Source of the DNA: Sesamum alatum
Taxonomy: Eukaryota > Streptophyta > Magnoliopsida > Lamiales > Pedaliaceae
Direction of reading: 5' to 3'
Length of the DNA stretch: 64,000 nt
Assembly: GCA_034509735.1 (NCBI GenBank)
Contig: JACGWO010000003.1
Coordinates: forward strand, 40,160,873 to 40,224,872
Made by a program: the position numbers and the translations under genes. The notes below the pieces were generated by a model, which saw only the letters and a program-made list of their open reading frames with translations, did not search any database and was not told where the DNA came from. Shown piece by piece: positions 25,161 to 37,136 of the stretch (the first letter of the stretch is position 1; each line of letters starts with the position of its first letter).

Positions 25161-26170
25161 ATTTTTTTCTCCTTTTAAATAAACTATAAATTGATGACGA
25201 CCGCCAAAAATAAATCCGTAATTATTTCAGTTTAACTAACTATTTAGCACAGAGATAGAGAAAAATAGTCTATAATGTATTTTTCATGAATTGAAAGTTA
25301 TATTTGTTTATTATAATTGTAGTCATTTTTTTACTAACGATTTGATTGCTGTTAATTACATTCTTGTTTTAGTTAATTGACGTGGTACATTTGAAAGAGT
25401 AGCTTGTTAGTTAATCACGAGATGAGTAGTTTTTAATTTATATTTTTTATGAAAAAAATAAAATTAAATATTATTAATATCAAGAGATTAGTCAACTTCT
25501 AAAGCCATTTGAACAATCCCCGAACATTATTGATTATATATATAATTAGTAGCGGAAAACTACTAATGTCAAAAAGCTTATATAAACGAGCTGATATATT
25601 TGAAATACAATTTTTAATTTCAGAAAGTTAAATCTTATTATGAAATATTCCAAATCGAAAAAAACAACTTTGATTTTAAAACGATTGGTAGGGTCTGATT
25701 CATAAACGAAAGTTTGAGTGAGTTGAAAAATTATACTTATACGTTGGGTTCACATTCCTACATTATTCGGGGGCAATTAAATAAATTTAGAGGGGGTGGG
25801 GGAAATATATAAACAAAATTAAATTATATATATAATTTTTAAGAATTACAAAAAATTGACGGGCCAATATATAGAATAAAATAAATTTTATGTATAAATT
25901 TTTTGAAAAATTACAAAACTTGGGCAGCCCCAGATCCATCCTTGACAGCTGACTGCTGAATTAATTAATTCTATTTTGATAAAATAAATTCATCGATGAA
26001 AGTTTATAATTCTACAATTCACTTCAAACAATCTATTTATCATTATATTTTAGGTAATTCTCACTAATTAGAAATATTTTACTTATAAGGAAAAAAGAAA
26101 AAAAGAAAACAAAACATAGGTGCTATTTTTAGAATTTCTGTACGCAATGCACGCGCTGAAAGGAAGGTTA
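25160..26170. other. AT-rich intergenic DNA
   Basis: No gene, RNA gene or clear element is recognised between the promoter-like island and the MIOX copy 1 promoter. Confidence 0.5.
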
Positions 26171-26176
26171 TATAGG

Positions 26177-26527
26177 TTTGGTGTACATCTGCGCTTTTAG
26201 TTTAGGGGATGAAGTGAAAGAACAGCCAATGGAATTCCATATTTTGAGGATACAGATTTTCATTTGAGGACTCCGAAAACTTGGAATTACAGAAAAGGAC
26301 CCCTTTTATCCCATTATAAATACCCTCCTTCACTCAAAATCCTTTGCCACCACCACCCAAAAGGTCATTTCATTAGGATCAAAGTATAGAGTGAAACGAC
26401 CTTTTTAACAAAAAAATAAAATAAAAGAAAAAAAATTAAAAAAAAATAAAAAAACCAAAAAAAAAAGAAAAAAAATAGGTTTGTTTTAATATTTCTTTGG
26501 TTTTTGCAGTCAATTTTAGCAGCAAAT
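26177..26527 (+). promoter_or_regulatory. MIOX copy 1 promoter and 5' leader
   Basis: A TATA box (TATAAATA, 26315-26322) sits about 210 bases before the start codon. A block of about 100 bases from 26177 ('tttggtgtacatctgcgc' onward) is conserved at 36498 upstream of MIOX copy 2, as are the TATA region and 'gtcatttcatt'. An A-rich tract (26407-26478) lies in the leader. The sequence 'ggtttttgcag' just before the ATG looks like a splice acceptor and is conserved in copy 2, so a 5'UTR intron is possible. Confidence 0.75.
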
Positions 26528-27166
26528 ATGTCTGTCCTCGTTGAGAAACCCCAGAAAGGTTTGTTTGTTTGTTCCCTTCTTTCTCTAAATGTCAGTATTC
26601 ATTGTTGTTGTTGTTATTTTTTTTAATATTTTTTTGATTTTGTATCCACGTAGAGTAATTATGTTGGTGTTTATTTTATGTACGATCACAATTATTTTAT
26701 ATGAAAGAAAAAAATGATAAATTATTTTTATTTTTTTGATTTTTTCTTCTCTCTCTTTTTCTCGTTTCGGATTCATGATAGTTGTTGTATTCATTTATTC
26801 AATTTTGAAAGAAAATCCCAGTAAAACCACATGCATTGTACTCGATGTTTGTGCCTTTCAACACACCTATCGAGTATGCTACGACTGTTGATTCGAAATT
26901 TTAACATCGTCACGATGTTTTCTTGTTCTTCCAGCCATGCAAGTGGAAGGGCTCAAGGTGGAATCACAAGGAGTATTCGAGGCTCCGGAAACCAATGCCT
27001 TCGGCCAAACATTCAGGTCACATATATAAGTACATTATCTATACTAATATAAAAAGAAAAATTATTTCTTACTCACAAATGATGATTTATAACTCCAAAC
27101 ACATTTTTTTTATGTCAATAATACTCTTAAGTTAATGTTTGTTTATAAAATACAATGTGTTGCTTT

Positions 27167-27197
<31 letters not shown>

Positions 27198-29553
27198 GCG
27201 GAACATCGTGCCATGACTGCTAGTAATTTAATATTTACTATATAACATCAAAGTATGAACTCTTGGTACTAATTAGATCGGAGGGTTTTTACAGGGACTA
27301 CAGCAACATCGAGAGCGAAAGGCAGAAGTCGGTCGAGGAATTCTACCGATTGAACCACATTAGCCAATCAGTGGACTTCGTAAGTGCAGAATTGTATTCA
27401 AAAATGCGAAAGGTTTAAGTGTTAATGGTTAATGAATAGGCTGAAATTGGGCATCTATTAATGCAGGTGAAGAAGATGAGGGAAGAATACAGCAAATTCA
27501 ACAGGATCGAAATGAGCATATGGGAATGCTGCGAGCTCTTGAACCAAGTCGTGGACGACAGCGATCCTGATTTGGACGAACCTCAAATTCAGCACTTGCT
27601 CCAAAGCGCTGAGGCTGCCAGGAAAGACTACCCCGATGAAGATTGGCTGCATTTGACCGCCCTAATTCATGGTATGTATAAATACACACACCCGCTCGAT
27701 CTTTCATTAATAGTTACATTACTCGAAAATTTCAGTCATGTTTGATGAAAAATGCAATTTTGTCCTGACATTTTTAAATTTGAACAAAAGTTAAGCTTTG
27801 GAACCAAATGTGTTGAAAAAAATCCAATTTTTGAGCCATTTTTAAATTTGCGTGAATCAAAAAATAAAAGTGTAGACTTCGCTGTCCGATGAGACGAAAA
27901 ACGCAATTTTGCCAACTTTTTAAGTAATCGTTGCATAACTTGAAAGTCGTAGTCGTATAATTTTTAGAAGGAGCATTTTGACGTAATTTTGCATGGAATG
28001 TGCAGATCTTGGGAAGGTGCTTTGTCTCCCTAGCTTCGGGGAGCTACCTCAATGGGCTGTTGTTGGTGAGCGCATAAAACCCTAGCAATATTTTCTACCA
28101 TTTTCAAGATAAAACTGTGAAAAGTCAAAATTATATTATGAATCATATAATTAGTGGCTCGGTTTTGGTCCCGTAATTTATTTTATTTACATATTTAGTT
28201 TTTCTTTTGACGAATTTAATTATGAAGATCTTAAATTTAGTCTTTTTTGGGCAAATTTAATCATGTGTTTACGGTTTTAGCCCACTTCACATTGGAGTAC
28301 ACTCATTTTTGGACCTGTGAGCATAGGTCGTTAGGACCAAATTGTCAACACAAGACTAAAATTGTCAAAAGAAGACCAAATTTGTCAGAAAAGGGACTAA
28401 ATTTTCCGTAAAAAATGTTGTAACTGATATATATGTATTTGCGTCAACAGGTGATACACATCCTGTTGGTTGTGCTTTTGATGAATCCATCGTTCATCAC
28501 AAGGTAAAAACTTCATGTTCTAAATGTGAAATTTATGGCGAAAAAGTGAAAAATGACTAGGAAGATTTATAATATTTATAATGCAATTAATTAAATGGAG
28601 TTTGTGATGTAGTATTTCAAGGAGAATTCTGATTTTAACAACCCTAAATACAACACCAAGAATGGGATCTACCAAGAAGGATGTGGACTTGACAAGGTTC
28701 TCATGTCATGGGGCCACGACGAATACATGTACTTGGTAAGCCCACAAATTTTACCTGATTGAATTTTTAATTGCAATTTCTATTGCATTTTTTATTTTAT
28801 TTACATACAAACACAACGTGTATAAAATTTTACGTAAATTTGGTGACGAGATTTCTGAACATGCGACGTTTATATGTAAAATAGAATAAAAGATGCAATA
28901 GAATAGAAAATTCAATCCAGAATTTTACAAGGTGTAACTTACGCCTCCTTATTACCAAGATTTGGATAGAAAATTACATACCGTGAACTTTTGCTTTTTA
29001 ATTTTTTTAATTTTTCTTCTCGTCTAAATTGAAGGTGGCTAAGGAAAATGGAACAACTCTACCTTCAGCTGCATTGTTCATCATCCGTTTCCACTCATTC
29101 TATCGTAAGAATTTACATTTCTTCTCCATAATTAATATATGATTATATATAACTATTTATTTTGATTTAATATCTGCAATTTGCAGCTATGCACAAGGCT
29201 GGAGCTTACACACACTTGATGAATGAGGAGGATAGAAAGAACCTCGAGTGGCTCAAGATATTCAAGTAAATTAAATACGAATTATTTTTGTGATTTTTCG
29301 AATAAATAAATAACACAAATACTAACATTATCTTTTAATTTAAACTTAAAAAAAAATTCAGCAAGTATGATCTGTACAGCAAGAGCAAAGTCAGAATTGA
29401 TGTTGAAAAAGTGAAACCATACTATCTCTCCCTCATTGAGAAGGTAAATAACTTTCATTAGTCGTAATTTTTTACCTTTTCTTTTAACTTTTGAGTTACT
29501 TTGCTAACACAAAGTTCTTACTACAGTACTTTCCCGCAAAACTCAAATGGTAA
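26528..29553 (+). CDS. MIOX: Myo-inositol oxygenase, tandem copy 1
   Basis: Encodes a 298-residue myo-inositol oxygenase, a cytosolic di-iron enzyme that converts myo-inositol and O2 to D-glucuronate, feeding UDP-glucuronate for wall sugars. Eleven exons, all GT-AG: 26528-26558, 26935-27016, 27295-27379, 27467-27671, 28006-28065, 28451-28503, 28613-28735, 29035-29104, 29187-29265, 29362-29443, 29527-29553. The metal ligands of the family are all present: His109 (PQIQHLLQSAE), His134-Asp135 (LTALIHDLGK), His207 (SWGHDEYMY), His233 (IIRFHSFYP) and Asp266 (FNKYDLYSK). The C-terminus, YFPAKLKW, is typical of the family. Length is near the usual plant size of about 300-315. Intron 2 holds a Helitron (27038-27223), and intron 5 carries an insertion of about 300 bp absent from copy 2. 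The start is supported by conservation of exon 1 in copy 2. Assembly of exons is by eye but phases agree throughout. Confidence 0.97.
27038..27223 (+). mobile_element. Helitron in MIOX copy 1 intron 2
   Basis: It starts TCTATACTAATATAAAAAG after an A and ends CTAG before a T, with a CGTGCCATG mini-stem near the end. MIOX copy 2 lacks it at the same intron position, giving an empty site. Same family as 7924-8161. Confidence 0.65.
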
Positions 29554-29800
29554 ATTTTTCTCAAGGTGGTGGCAAGTTATATATATTAGGTGAAGGGCTG
29601 CTCATAAGATGTAAATAAATGAACTACAGCATGAGAGTTCTTCGATCTCTCTCTTTTTTTTTTTTTTTTCGTCTGTGTCATTTATTTTGTAATAATAATT
29701 GGAGGTTAATTAAGGCCTCAAGTTGCACCTAATGTATCTGAATTTGTATATTGTTCTGTATAATAAAGTAAGTTTTGTCATCTTACTTGTGCATACACAT
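29554..29800 (+). terminator. MIOX copy 1 3' UTR and poly(A) signal
   Basis: A canonical AATAAA lies at 29762-29767, about 210 bases after the stop codon. The same signal and flanks ('ttgttc.tataataaagtaag') follow copy 2. Confidence 0.7.
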
Positions 29801-30006
29801 TTTATGTTATGAATTAATTATTTCTTGTTGATGAGATATTTCTTAATTTGCTTAGGCAAATATGTATAGTAAACAAATTGAAATAATTGGCTTGGGGTGA
29901 ATGGTGATTTGATAGTGATTTATTATAATTGAAATTAAGTTTTTTCATGTATATGTTTTTGCTTTTCATTTACTATGTTATATATGTCAACAAACATGCA
30001 TTGTTT

Positions 30007-30715
30007 AGGGTAAATTACAGTGATATACCCCATGAGGCACTACAAGAAAATATGATATTAGTGACAAAATATCAAATGATGATCTAAAAATTGTCACTAA
30101 AAATATGTATTAAGTGACAATATTTTTCATCTTGTCACTATATAATTATTAGTGATAGAAATTGTGTATAAAATTATCACCAAATACAATTAGTGACACA
30201 TCTATAGTGACAATTTAGTGACAACACAATATAGTGATAACAATTATTTATTGTCACTAGGTTGTCACTATATATGAGTCACTAATTGTATTTAGTGACA
30301 ACTTTGTGCACATTTTTATGTCACTAATAACAATTTTTACAAAATAATAGTAATTATTAAAATCATAAAATTCATTATTGTGACAAAATAAACATTCTTG
30401 TCACAAATATATATAATTAGTGACAATATTAAAATTGTCACTTTGATTTTTTTTGTCGCTAATCTTCTATTTTCTTATAGTGAGGTTAAACCAAAATATA
30501 CAAATACCCCTTATTTTTATCTAAATTATAGCTACACCCCATGAGGTTGTAATTGTATTACAACTACACTTCCTATTCAGAGGCAAAACTTATACTAATA
30601 TTCGCTGAAAAGCATTACACTAACACCCTCAGGGGGTGTACCTGTAATTTTGCAAAATATAGAGGGTGTTTGTGTAATTGGGCCTAACTTCAGGAGGTGT
30701 CGATATAATTTCTGT
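30007..30715. mobile_element. TIR MITE split by a CACTA MITE
   Basis: The left part ('gggtaaattacagtgata', 'taccccatgagg') and right part (from 30483, 'aggttaaaccaaaatata' to 'ggtgtcgatataatttct') form one inverted-repeat element cut in two by the CACTA element at 30038-30482. Confidence 0.55.
30038..30482. mobile_element. CACTA-type MITE with 3-bp target duplication
   Basis: The ends CACTACAAGAAAA and TTTTCTTATAGTG are inverted repeats, flanked by AGG on both sides (30035-30037 and 30483-30485). The interior repeats 'ttagtgacaa' motifs in both orientations. 445 bp, non-coding. Confidence 0.85.
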
Positions 30716-30781
30716 ACTTATATGTTATTGCTTTTCATTTACTATGTGAATATATAAATACATATATAAATTGTTAATGAC

Positions 30782-30975
30782 AATCTCTTTTTTTTTTTTT
30801 TTTTTTTGAATTGAAAGTGATGAACTTTATTAATCGGAAGTAAAGTGATTGCATTCAGTCTTATCGGCTATTAATATCGAACAGAGACAATTACTATCAA
30901 TCATATTAGATATCACATAAACTAACACTTAATTATTACGTCAACAAATAATACCTACTATACAGTTTTCGCAAA
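30782..30975 (-). mobile_element. SINE 3' part, head missing
   Basis: The T-run at 30788-30807 is the poly(A) tail on the minus strand. The body ('gatgaactttattaatc', 'agagacaattac', 'acctactata') matches the SINE at 41492-42030. The tRNA-like head is absent, which fits 5' truncation. Confidence 0.65.
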
Positions 30976-31172
30976 ATAATTGCAATGGAAGTAGTGGTTT
31001 TCTGTTGTCGTAATTTCACAGTTTTTCGACATCCTGCCTTGCAAAAGAATGATTTTGGTTGAATAATTGGCGACAGATCTTTTGGGGTCTTTTGTTGCAA
31101 ATTCAAGAGACCGATGTAAACCTTGCGACCTTCCCTTGATTACAATCAACGGTGGTTTTATACAGTTTAAGT

Positions 31173-31802
31173 CACTACAAGAAAATATAATATTAGTGAC
31201 GAAATATCAAATGATAATTTTAAAATTGGCACTAAAATATTACATGATAATTACATTTACACCCCCTGACCTATAGTCTATTTACACAAACCACTCCTAC
31301 ATTTTGCATAATTACAGAGGCTACCCTTGATAGTCAAAAAATAGGGGTAGTTTGTGTAATAATGTCGGTACTTTTGGGGGTGTAAGTGTAATTTTCTAAA
31401 AAAATAGGGATGATTTATGTAAACAGACTATAGGTTAGGGGGTGTAAATGTAATTATCCCAAATATATATTAAGTGACAACATTTTTTATCTTGTCACTA
31501 TATAATTAGAAATGACCAAAATTGTATATAATGTTATCATTAAATATAATTAGTTACACATTTATAGTGAACTTAGTGACAACACAATATAGTGACAAGA
31601 ATTATTTGTTGTCACTAGGTTGTTACTATACTTGAGTCACTTATTGTATTTAGTAACAACTTTGTGCACATTTTTTTGTCACTAGTTCTTGCTATTAACA
31701 ATTTTTACAAAATTATAGTAATTATTAAAATATATATAATTAGTGATAATATTAAAATTATCACTTAATCTTTTTTGTCACTAATCTTCTATTATCGTAG
31801 TG
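31173..31802. mobile_element. CACTA-type MITE with nested element
   Basis: It starts CACTACAAGAAAATATAA and ends ATTATCGTAGTG, flanked by AGT on both sides (31170-31172 and 31803-31805). It is the same family as 30038-30482. It is longer because of an inserted TIR MITE at about 31244-31460. Confidence 0.85.
31244..31460. mobile_element. TIR MITE nested in the CACTA element
   Basis: Inverted termini GATAATTACATTTACACCCC and GGGGTGTAAATGTAATTATC. The uninterrupted sequence is seen in the sister CACTA copy at 30.1 kb. It is related to 8178-8490. Confidence 0.75.
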
Positions 31803-32999
31803 AGTGTCAACTAATATTGTTGGAAACATTTCAATTATATTTTTAAGATAATATTTTTATTAACTCTAATAATATGTTGTAATAAATAATTAATTAGAGT
31901 AGAACCCGTACTATGCACAGTTATATATATATTTATATATTTAAAAATAAATAATTTTATTATAGAATATTGTGCTATAAATGAATTTTTTACATGAAAT
32001 AGAACTTCCATTTTTAATAGTTAAAACGTAGTTATTTGGAATTTTTACTCTATTTTGATTGTTATTGAAAATGATATTTTCCTACATATTCAATTCTACT
32101 TACCAAAGTTTGTATTTATACGACGATTACTTTCAAGAAATTATGGCATTCTATTAAATATATAGATAATTTTTTACATATATCCACCCTTATATAAAAA
32201 TACTTAAATATTGTATTTTTGTATTATATAATTTATCATCCATAAAAAATTATATTAAAATACATAAACCTAAAATGATCTTACTTATTAAAAAAAAAAC
32301 ATAAAGCAAGAACCGAAACTTATTTTTAATGAGTTAATAGGTATTGGTGATGAGAAAAGTTATAATATTTATTATGAAATATTATGTTAATTCCTAACGA
32401 TAAACATATATGTATACACATATTAATTGAACAAAATTGTCTGATTATCAAATCATTTTAGTCTCCAAAAATAAATAAATCAAGGAATATAAAAGCCAAA
32501 AGCAAAAGAAATATTGTACATCTTTAAAACTTTAAGGTAAAATCATAAAATAAAAAATGAAAATAGTATTTAAGATATATTAAGGAATTGAATTACTGTA
32601 TTTATTATTAATCTAATATATGCCTATACAATTTTCAATTAAAGTAAAATATACATTAGAAGAAACAAAATTCAAACAATCGTAAGAGTTCAAATTACAC
32701 AAACATAAAAATACATATATTTACATGTAAATATAAAAATTTACAAAACATATGATCATAGATTTAGCATAATCGTATTTAGATAGTTCGAGAAACTAAT
32801 ACATAAAAACTAGAATTTAATGATTCTTCTCATCTCGCAAAACATCATTAGTAGAACAAAAAACAAGAAAAAAAGAAAATGAAAATAAAATTTGAAAAAG
32901 AATGAGAAATTTAAACTATGAAATGAAAACTTAATGGATGAAACTATAATATATAAAAAACTCGGTGTATAAAAAGAAACAAAAGGGTAAATATTTAAA

Positions 33000-34617
33000 G
33001 AGTAAAATTCATATCGACACCCCAATTGTGTCATTAGTGTCACTTTGGTACATGAGTATCTACAAATAACACAATTAATGCTTGAGTTTTTTTTTTTTTA
33101 TTTATACCACTTTGGTACACGAGTAATTACAAATGACTTAAGTACTTGAGTTTTACCATTAATATTATTTTGGTATCCAATTCATGTTATTTATTTATTT
33201 TTTCTAGTATCTTTTTTACGTAAAAGGCCAGGGGCCAATGAATCAGAATATCCTTCAGTCACCCCAGGTGAGGAATGACTATTTTACCCTTAGATAATAA
33301 ATATACCCAAAAAAGGTGAATAAAATTTTGGCTTCAACATATTTTTGGTCCTGTAATTTTGGTACTTTGCAAAAGAGTCCTTTAACTTTTTGACATTTTG
33401 CACTTTTGATCATTTTGTTGCCGGATTTTGCAAAAATTGCCGGAATAATCCGTGCGTCTCACGTATTTCATTTAAATTGGGGCTTTTGTTCTGATCGGTT
33501 CACTTTTACCAACATCGACAAGAAATTAAAAAAAAAAAAAAATAATGTGGCACGTGATTTATTCTGGCAACTTTTGCAAAATTCGGCATGGGAAGGACCA
33601 AAATACAAAATGTCAAAAGTTACAGGACTCTTTGGCAACTCCTAGAATGATAAAGGATAAAAATGCCAAAATCACGAAGGGCACATGATATTTTCTGGCA
33701 ATTTGGGCAAAATACGACACCGAAAGGACCAAAATCGCGAAATGTCCAAAAATTACCGGATTATTTTGCAACCCTAAAAAGGTAAATATTAAAAATGATA
33801 AAATGCCATAATTACAGGACCACAAATACATTTAAGTCTAAAATTTAATCAATATATTTTGCTTTTATTTGAACCATCTAACTTTCATTTTTTACATTTG
33901 AGTATTATACTTGATATTAATATTTTATTAATTTATTTTTCTCTACTTACTTTATTTATTAATATTCATAAGATAACTCAGTACTTAGTAATTAATTATA
34001 TTAAAAGCAAAATCTAAAATGCATGCAACCATAGAGAAGTTGAATTTTCATTCTAAATTTTGAAAATTTATAATCTAAAATTGAAACTTATGAATCTATA
34101 TCTAAGTTTTGATCAAATTTTGATATCTCTACTAAATGCAAATGAATATATTTGGCGATTTAAATTTCTATTCATCACGACTTGATTATTAACATAAGTT
34201 ATTTAATAATGAGTTTTCTATACATATTAATGATAGTAGAAAATATCAAAATAATAAGAATATAATAATCTTGGTAATCAAATATAGAAACGAAAGTCAA
34301 TTGGCTCAAATAAAAATGAACTATATTGATAGAAACTTATGCAAAATTTTCTTTGTTATATTTATTGTTTTTAATTTTAATATCTAAGGGTAAAATGGCC
34401 ATCACATATAAAGATATAAAAAAAAAAAAAAAGAAAATCAAGGTATCAAAATAATATTAATGGTTAAATTCAGGTACCAATTAAATCCTTTGTAATTACT
34501 CCATGTACCAAAGGGGCATTTATGGCAAAACTCGAGTACTAATTGGGTCATTTATAATTACTCATGTACCAAAGTGATATTATGATAAAACTCGGGTACC
34601 GAAATAAATTTTACTCT
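33000..34617. mobile_element. TIR element nested in the Helitron
   Basis: The left end 'agagtaaaattcatatcgac' pairs with the right end 'aaataaattttactctt'. The left 'cactttggtacatgagta' repeats pair with 'ctcatgtaccaaagtg' on the right. A second element (33331-33837) sits inside it. Confidence 0.6.
33331..33837. mobile_element. Innermost TIR MITE of the nest
   Basis: The ends 'tttttggtcctgtaatttt' and 'ataattacaggaccacaaa' are inverted repeats, and the outer flank 'aaaatt' appears on both sides. Frames inside are repeats of 'ttgcaaaa' type sequence, not genes. Confidence 0.6.
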
Positions 34618-35512
34618 TAAAATAATTAAAATTTCTTTTAGCAAAGTAATTGCTTGAAATATCATTTATATATTTAACTTTTCAGTTGGATATATTATTC
34701 ATTCTTTAGTAGTTTAGAGCAATTAGGAATTTAGAACTATTAAATACTTTTTTCTAATAGAATTTAATTTTTTATAACTAATTTTTTAATAATGATTAAA
34801 AGAAGACTTAAGTAAGATTTTAAATTTAAACTAAGTATTTTGTATATTTATTCATGTGGTTTATTTTAAATTTTACAGTGCCATTGTAAATTAAATTTTT
34901 CTTAAAATATTTAGGATTTCTTCTAGCAATGTATTGAAAGAATATTTCCATATTTATTTTTTTAGAGCAGTTAGGATTACTAATTAGTCATTTAGTTTTT
35001 TAATAGAATTTTATTTTTTTATTATTATTTTTATTTACTATTAAAAGGAGTACTTAAGTAAGAATGTAGTTATCCTTTCACAATAAAGAACAAACACTTG
35101 GGGATTCATACTTTATATATAGTAGAGATATAGATATATATTATATATGACATAGATATAGATAAAATATGTATTAATCTCATAAGATAAAATTCTGGAT
35201 AGGTGATTTGTTTAGATAAATGCAATATAAATTTCTAAATTAATTTAAAAGTCTATGAGGTTTCTACCAATGAAAAATTTTCTAGTTAGTAATTAAAAAA
35301 TAAAATGTATTACAAAAATCTGAAATTATTTTAAATATAAATATATATTTAGTATCTATATTTTGCATATAATATTTTGAATAGTTAAATGAATAAAATT
35401 TTAATTAATTTAAATTTACGTAGATGAGGCCTCCATTAATCAATGAGATTTCTTTTATAATTAAAACATTCAAAATTTTTAAAAAGGTTAGTACCAAGTC
35501 AGAATTAATTTA

Positions 35513-35931
35513 AGGGTGAATTACAATGACCTCATATGAGGTTTGGAATAATTATGGATACCTTCTCGTTGTTTCAAAAATTATAAATACCCACCGAGAT
35601 TTGTAACCGTCTAACAAATAACCCATTTCCATCCATTTTTATGGGTAAACTGACCAAAATGCCCTTATGCAAATTGAATTATTTTTAAAATTTTTAAAAA
35701 ATTTTGGACAAAAATGCGTAGGGAGAGGTTTTTACATTTTTTATATAGAGAAGTAATAATGTAATTTGCCTCAACTGATTTTTTTTACAATTTTTTCTAA
35801 CAAAAATTAAGGGCAAAATTGACTATTTCAGGCCCTTTGTTAAAAATTACAAACCTCAATGAGGTATTTGTAACTTTTGAAACAACAAAGGAGTATTCGT
35901 AAATCTCAAGGCAGGTCATTGTAATTCACCC
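35513..35931. mobile_element. TIR MITE ('gggtgaattaca' family)
   Basis: Starts GGGTGAATTACAATGACCTC and ends with the near complement GGTCATTGTAATTCACCC. The same family is at 59844-60060. Non-coding. Confidence 0.75.
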
Positions 35932-36007
35932 GTAATTTAATTATGATCAAACATTATGCTATAGATACATAAATACACAACGAACAATATATTTATTATT
36001 ATATTTT

Positions 36008-36387
36008 GAGAAAATTATAATTTTGGTCCCAAAGTATACGGTGGTTTGCAATATTAAGTCCCATACTTTCTGAAATAACAAAATATTGTTCCCAAATTTT
36101 AGGAAAATATTGCAAAGTTAGTCCCATCGTGAAAAAATTACAATTTTTTGGGGATTAACTTACAACATTTGGGACAAATTTTGGTACTAATTAATTTTGC
36201 AATATTTTACTAAAATATAGGACTAATTTTGCAACGCTTTTATACAGTGTGAGACTAATATTTCTACAATGGGACTAACTTCGCAACATTTTTCTAAAAT
36301 ATGAGACTAATATTGACTATTTCAAAAAGTATGGGACTAATATTATAAATCACTCTATATCTTGGTTCCAAAATTACAATTTTCTCT
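36008..36387. mobile_element. TIR MITE ('gagaaaattataattttgg')
   Basis: The left end 'gagaaaattataattttgg' pairs with the right end 'ccaaaattacaattttctc'. Alternating 'gggactaattttgcaac' repeats fill the core. Non-coding. Confidence 0.7.
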
Positions 36388-36489
36388 TATATTTTGGTAG
36401 CTCCCACTACAAATAGAAACATACCTATTTCACTATTTAAAAACAAAAACTAGTAGTCAATTTCCATTTCAATCGCAATGAACTTATAA

Positions 36490-37136
36490 CAAACACGTTT
36501 GGTGTACATCTGCGCTTTAGTTTAGGGGATGAAGTTTAAGAACAGCCAATGGAATTCCTTAATTTGAGGATACAGAATTTTATTTGAGGACTCCAAAAAA
36601 AAAAAAATGCAATTATCTATATCTATATTATTATAAAAGCAAACCTTGTGGCGTATCAATTTTTGAATGTCCAAATTTGTCCTTCACTCCTTTTCTTTCC
36701 TTAAAAAAATTATTGGTCAGAAAAGTAATTTTATTATTTTTTCCCCTCAACCCACTACTCCAAGTTTCTCTCGCCCCACTTCATATTTCTTTCTTCTTAC
36801 TAACTTTTCTTTTCTCATTCCTTCATAATTTTTTTCTTCTTTTCATCTCACACAGTTTATTTTTATATGCTCGCGAGAATCGCGTGCAATAACGACTAGT
36901 CTATCAGATAAAGAGACCTCTTTTATCCCATTATAAATACCCTCTTCACTCAAACCCTTCGTCACAGCATTTAATTAAAAAGGTCATTTCATTCGGATCA
37001 GAGTATTGAGTGAAACGGCCTTTCTCTAATAAAATAAAATAAAAAGAAACAACAAGAAATAAAAGATATATTGTCGAGCTTTGTTCTTACACTTTTATGG
37101 TACTTGCAGTCAATTGTTTCAATTTTAGCAACCAAT
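36490..37136 (+). promoter_or_regulatory. MIOX copy 2 promoter and leader, split by a Helitron
   Basis: The upstream block at 36498-36592 and the TATA box (TATAAATA, 36932-36939) correspond to those of copy 1. In copy 1 the two parts are about 45 bases apart; here a Helitron and an A-run separate them by about 310 bases. The leader again has an acceptor-like 'tacttgcag' before the ATG. Confidence 0.75.
36622..36899 (+). mobile_element. Helitron in the MIOX copy 2 promoter
   Basis: It starts TCTATATTATTATAAAAG after an A and ends CTAG before a T. A clean CGCGA-gaa-TCGCG stem lies 11 bases before the CTAG. It is absent from the copy 1 promoter and lies about 30 bases upstream of the TATA box. 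Confidence 0.7.

Larger units (their letters stand above)
31894..35128 (-). mobile_element. Probable 3.2-kb non-autonomous Helitron
   Basis: On the minus strand the 5' end TCTCTACTATATATAAAG lies at 35128 after an A. The 3' end, CTAA followed by T, lies at 31894, preceded by a degraded version of the hairpin seen intact at 19378-19392. The interior near the 3' end matches 19.4-19.7 kb, and 32350-33000 matches 22980-24000. It encodes no RepHel protein. Two further elements are nested inside. Pairing of the two ends is inference. Confidence 0.5.

Noticed and set aside
36584..36892. 102-codon plus-strand frame upstream of MIOX copy 2
   Set aside because: It lies within the promoter Helitron; the peptide is low-complexity and absent from copy 1.
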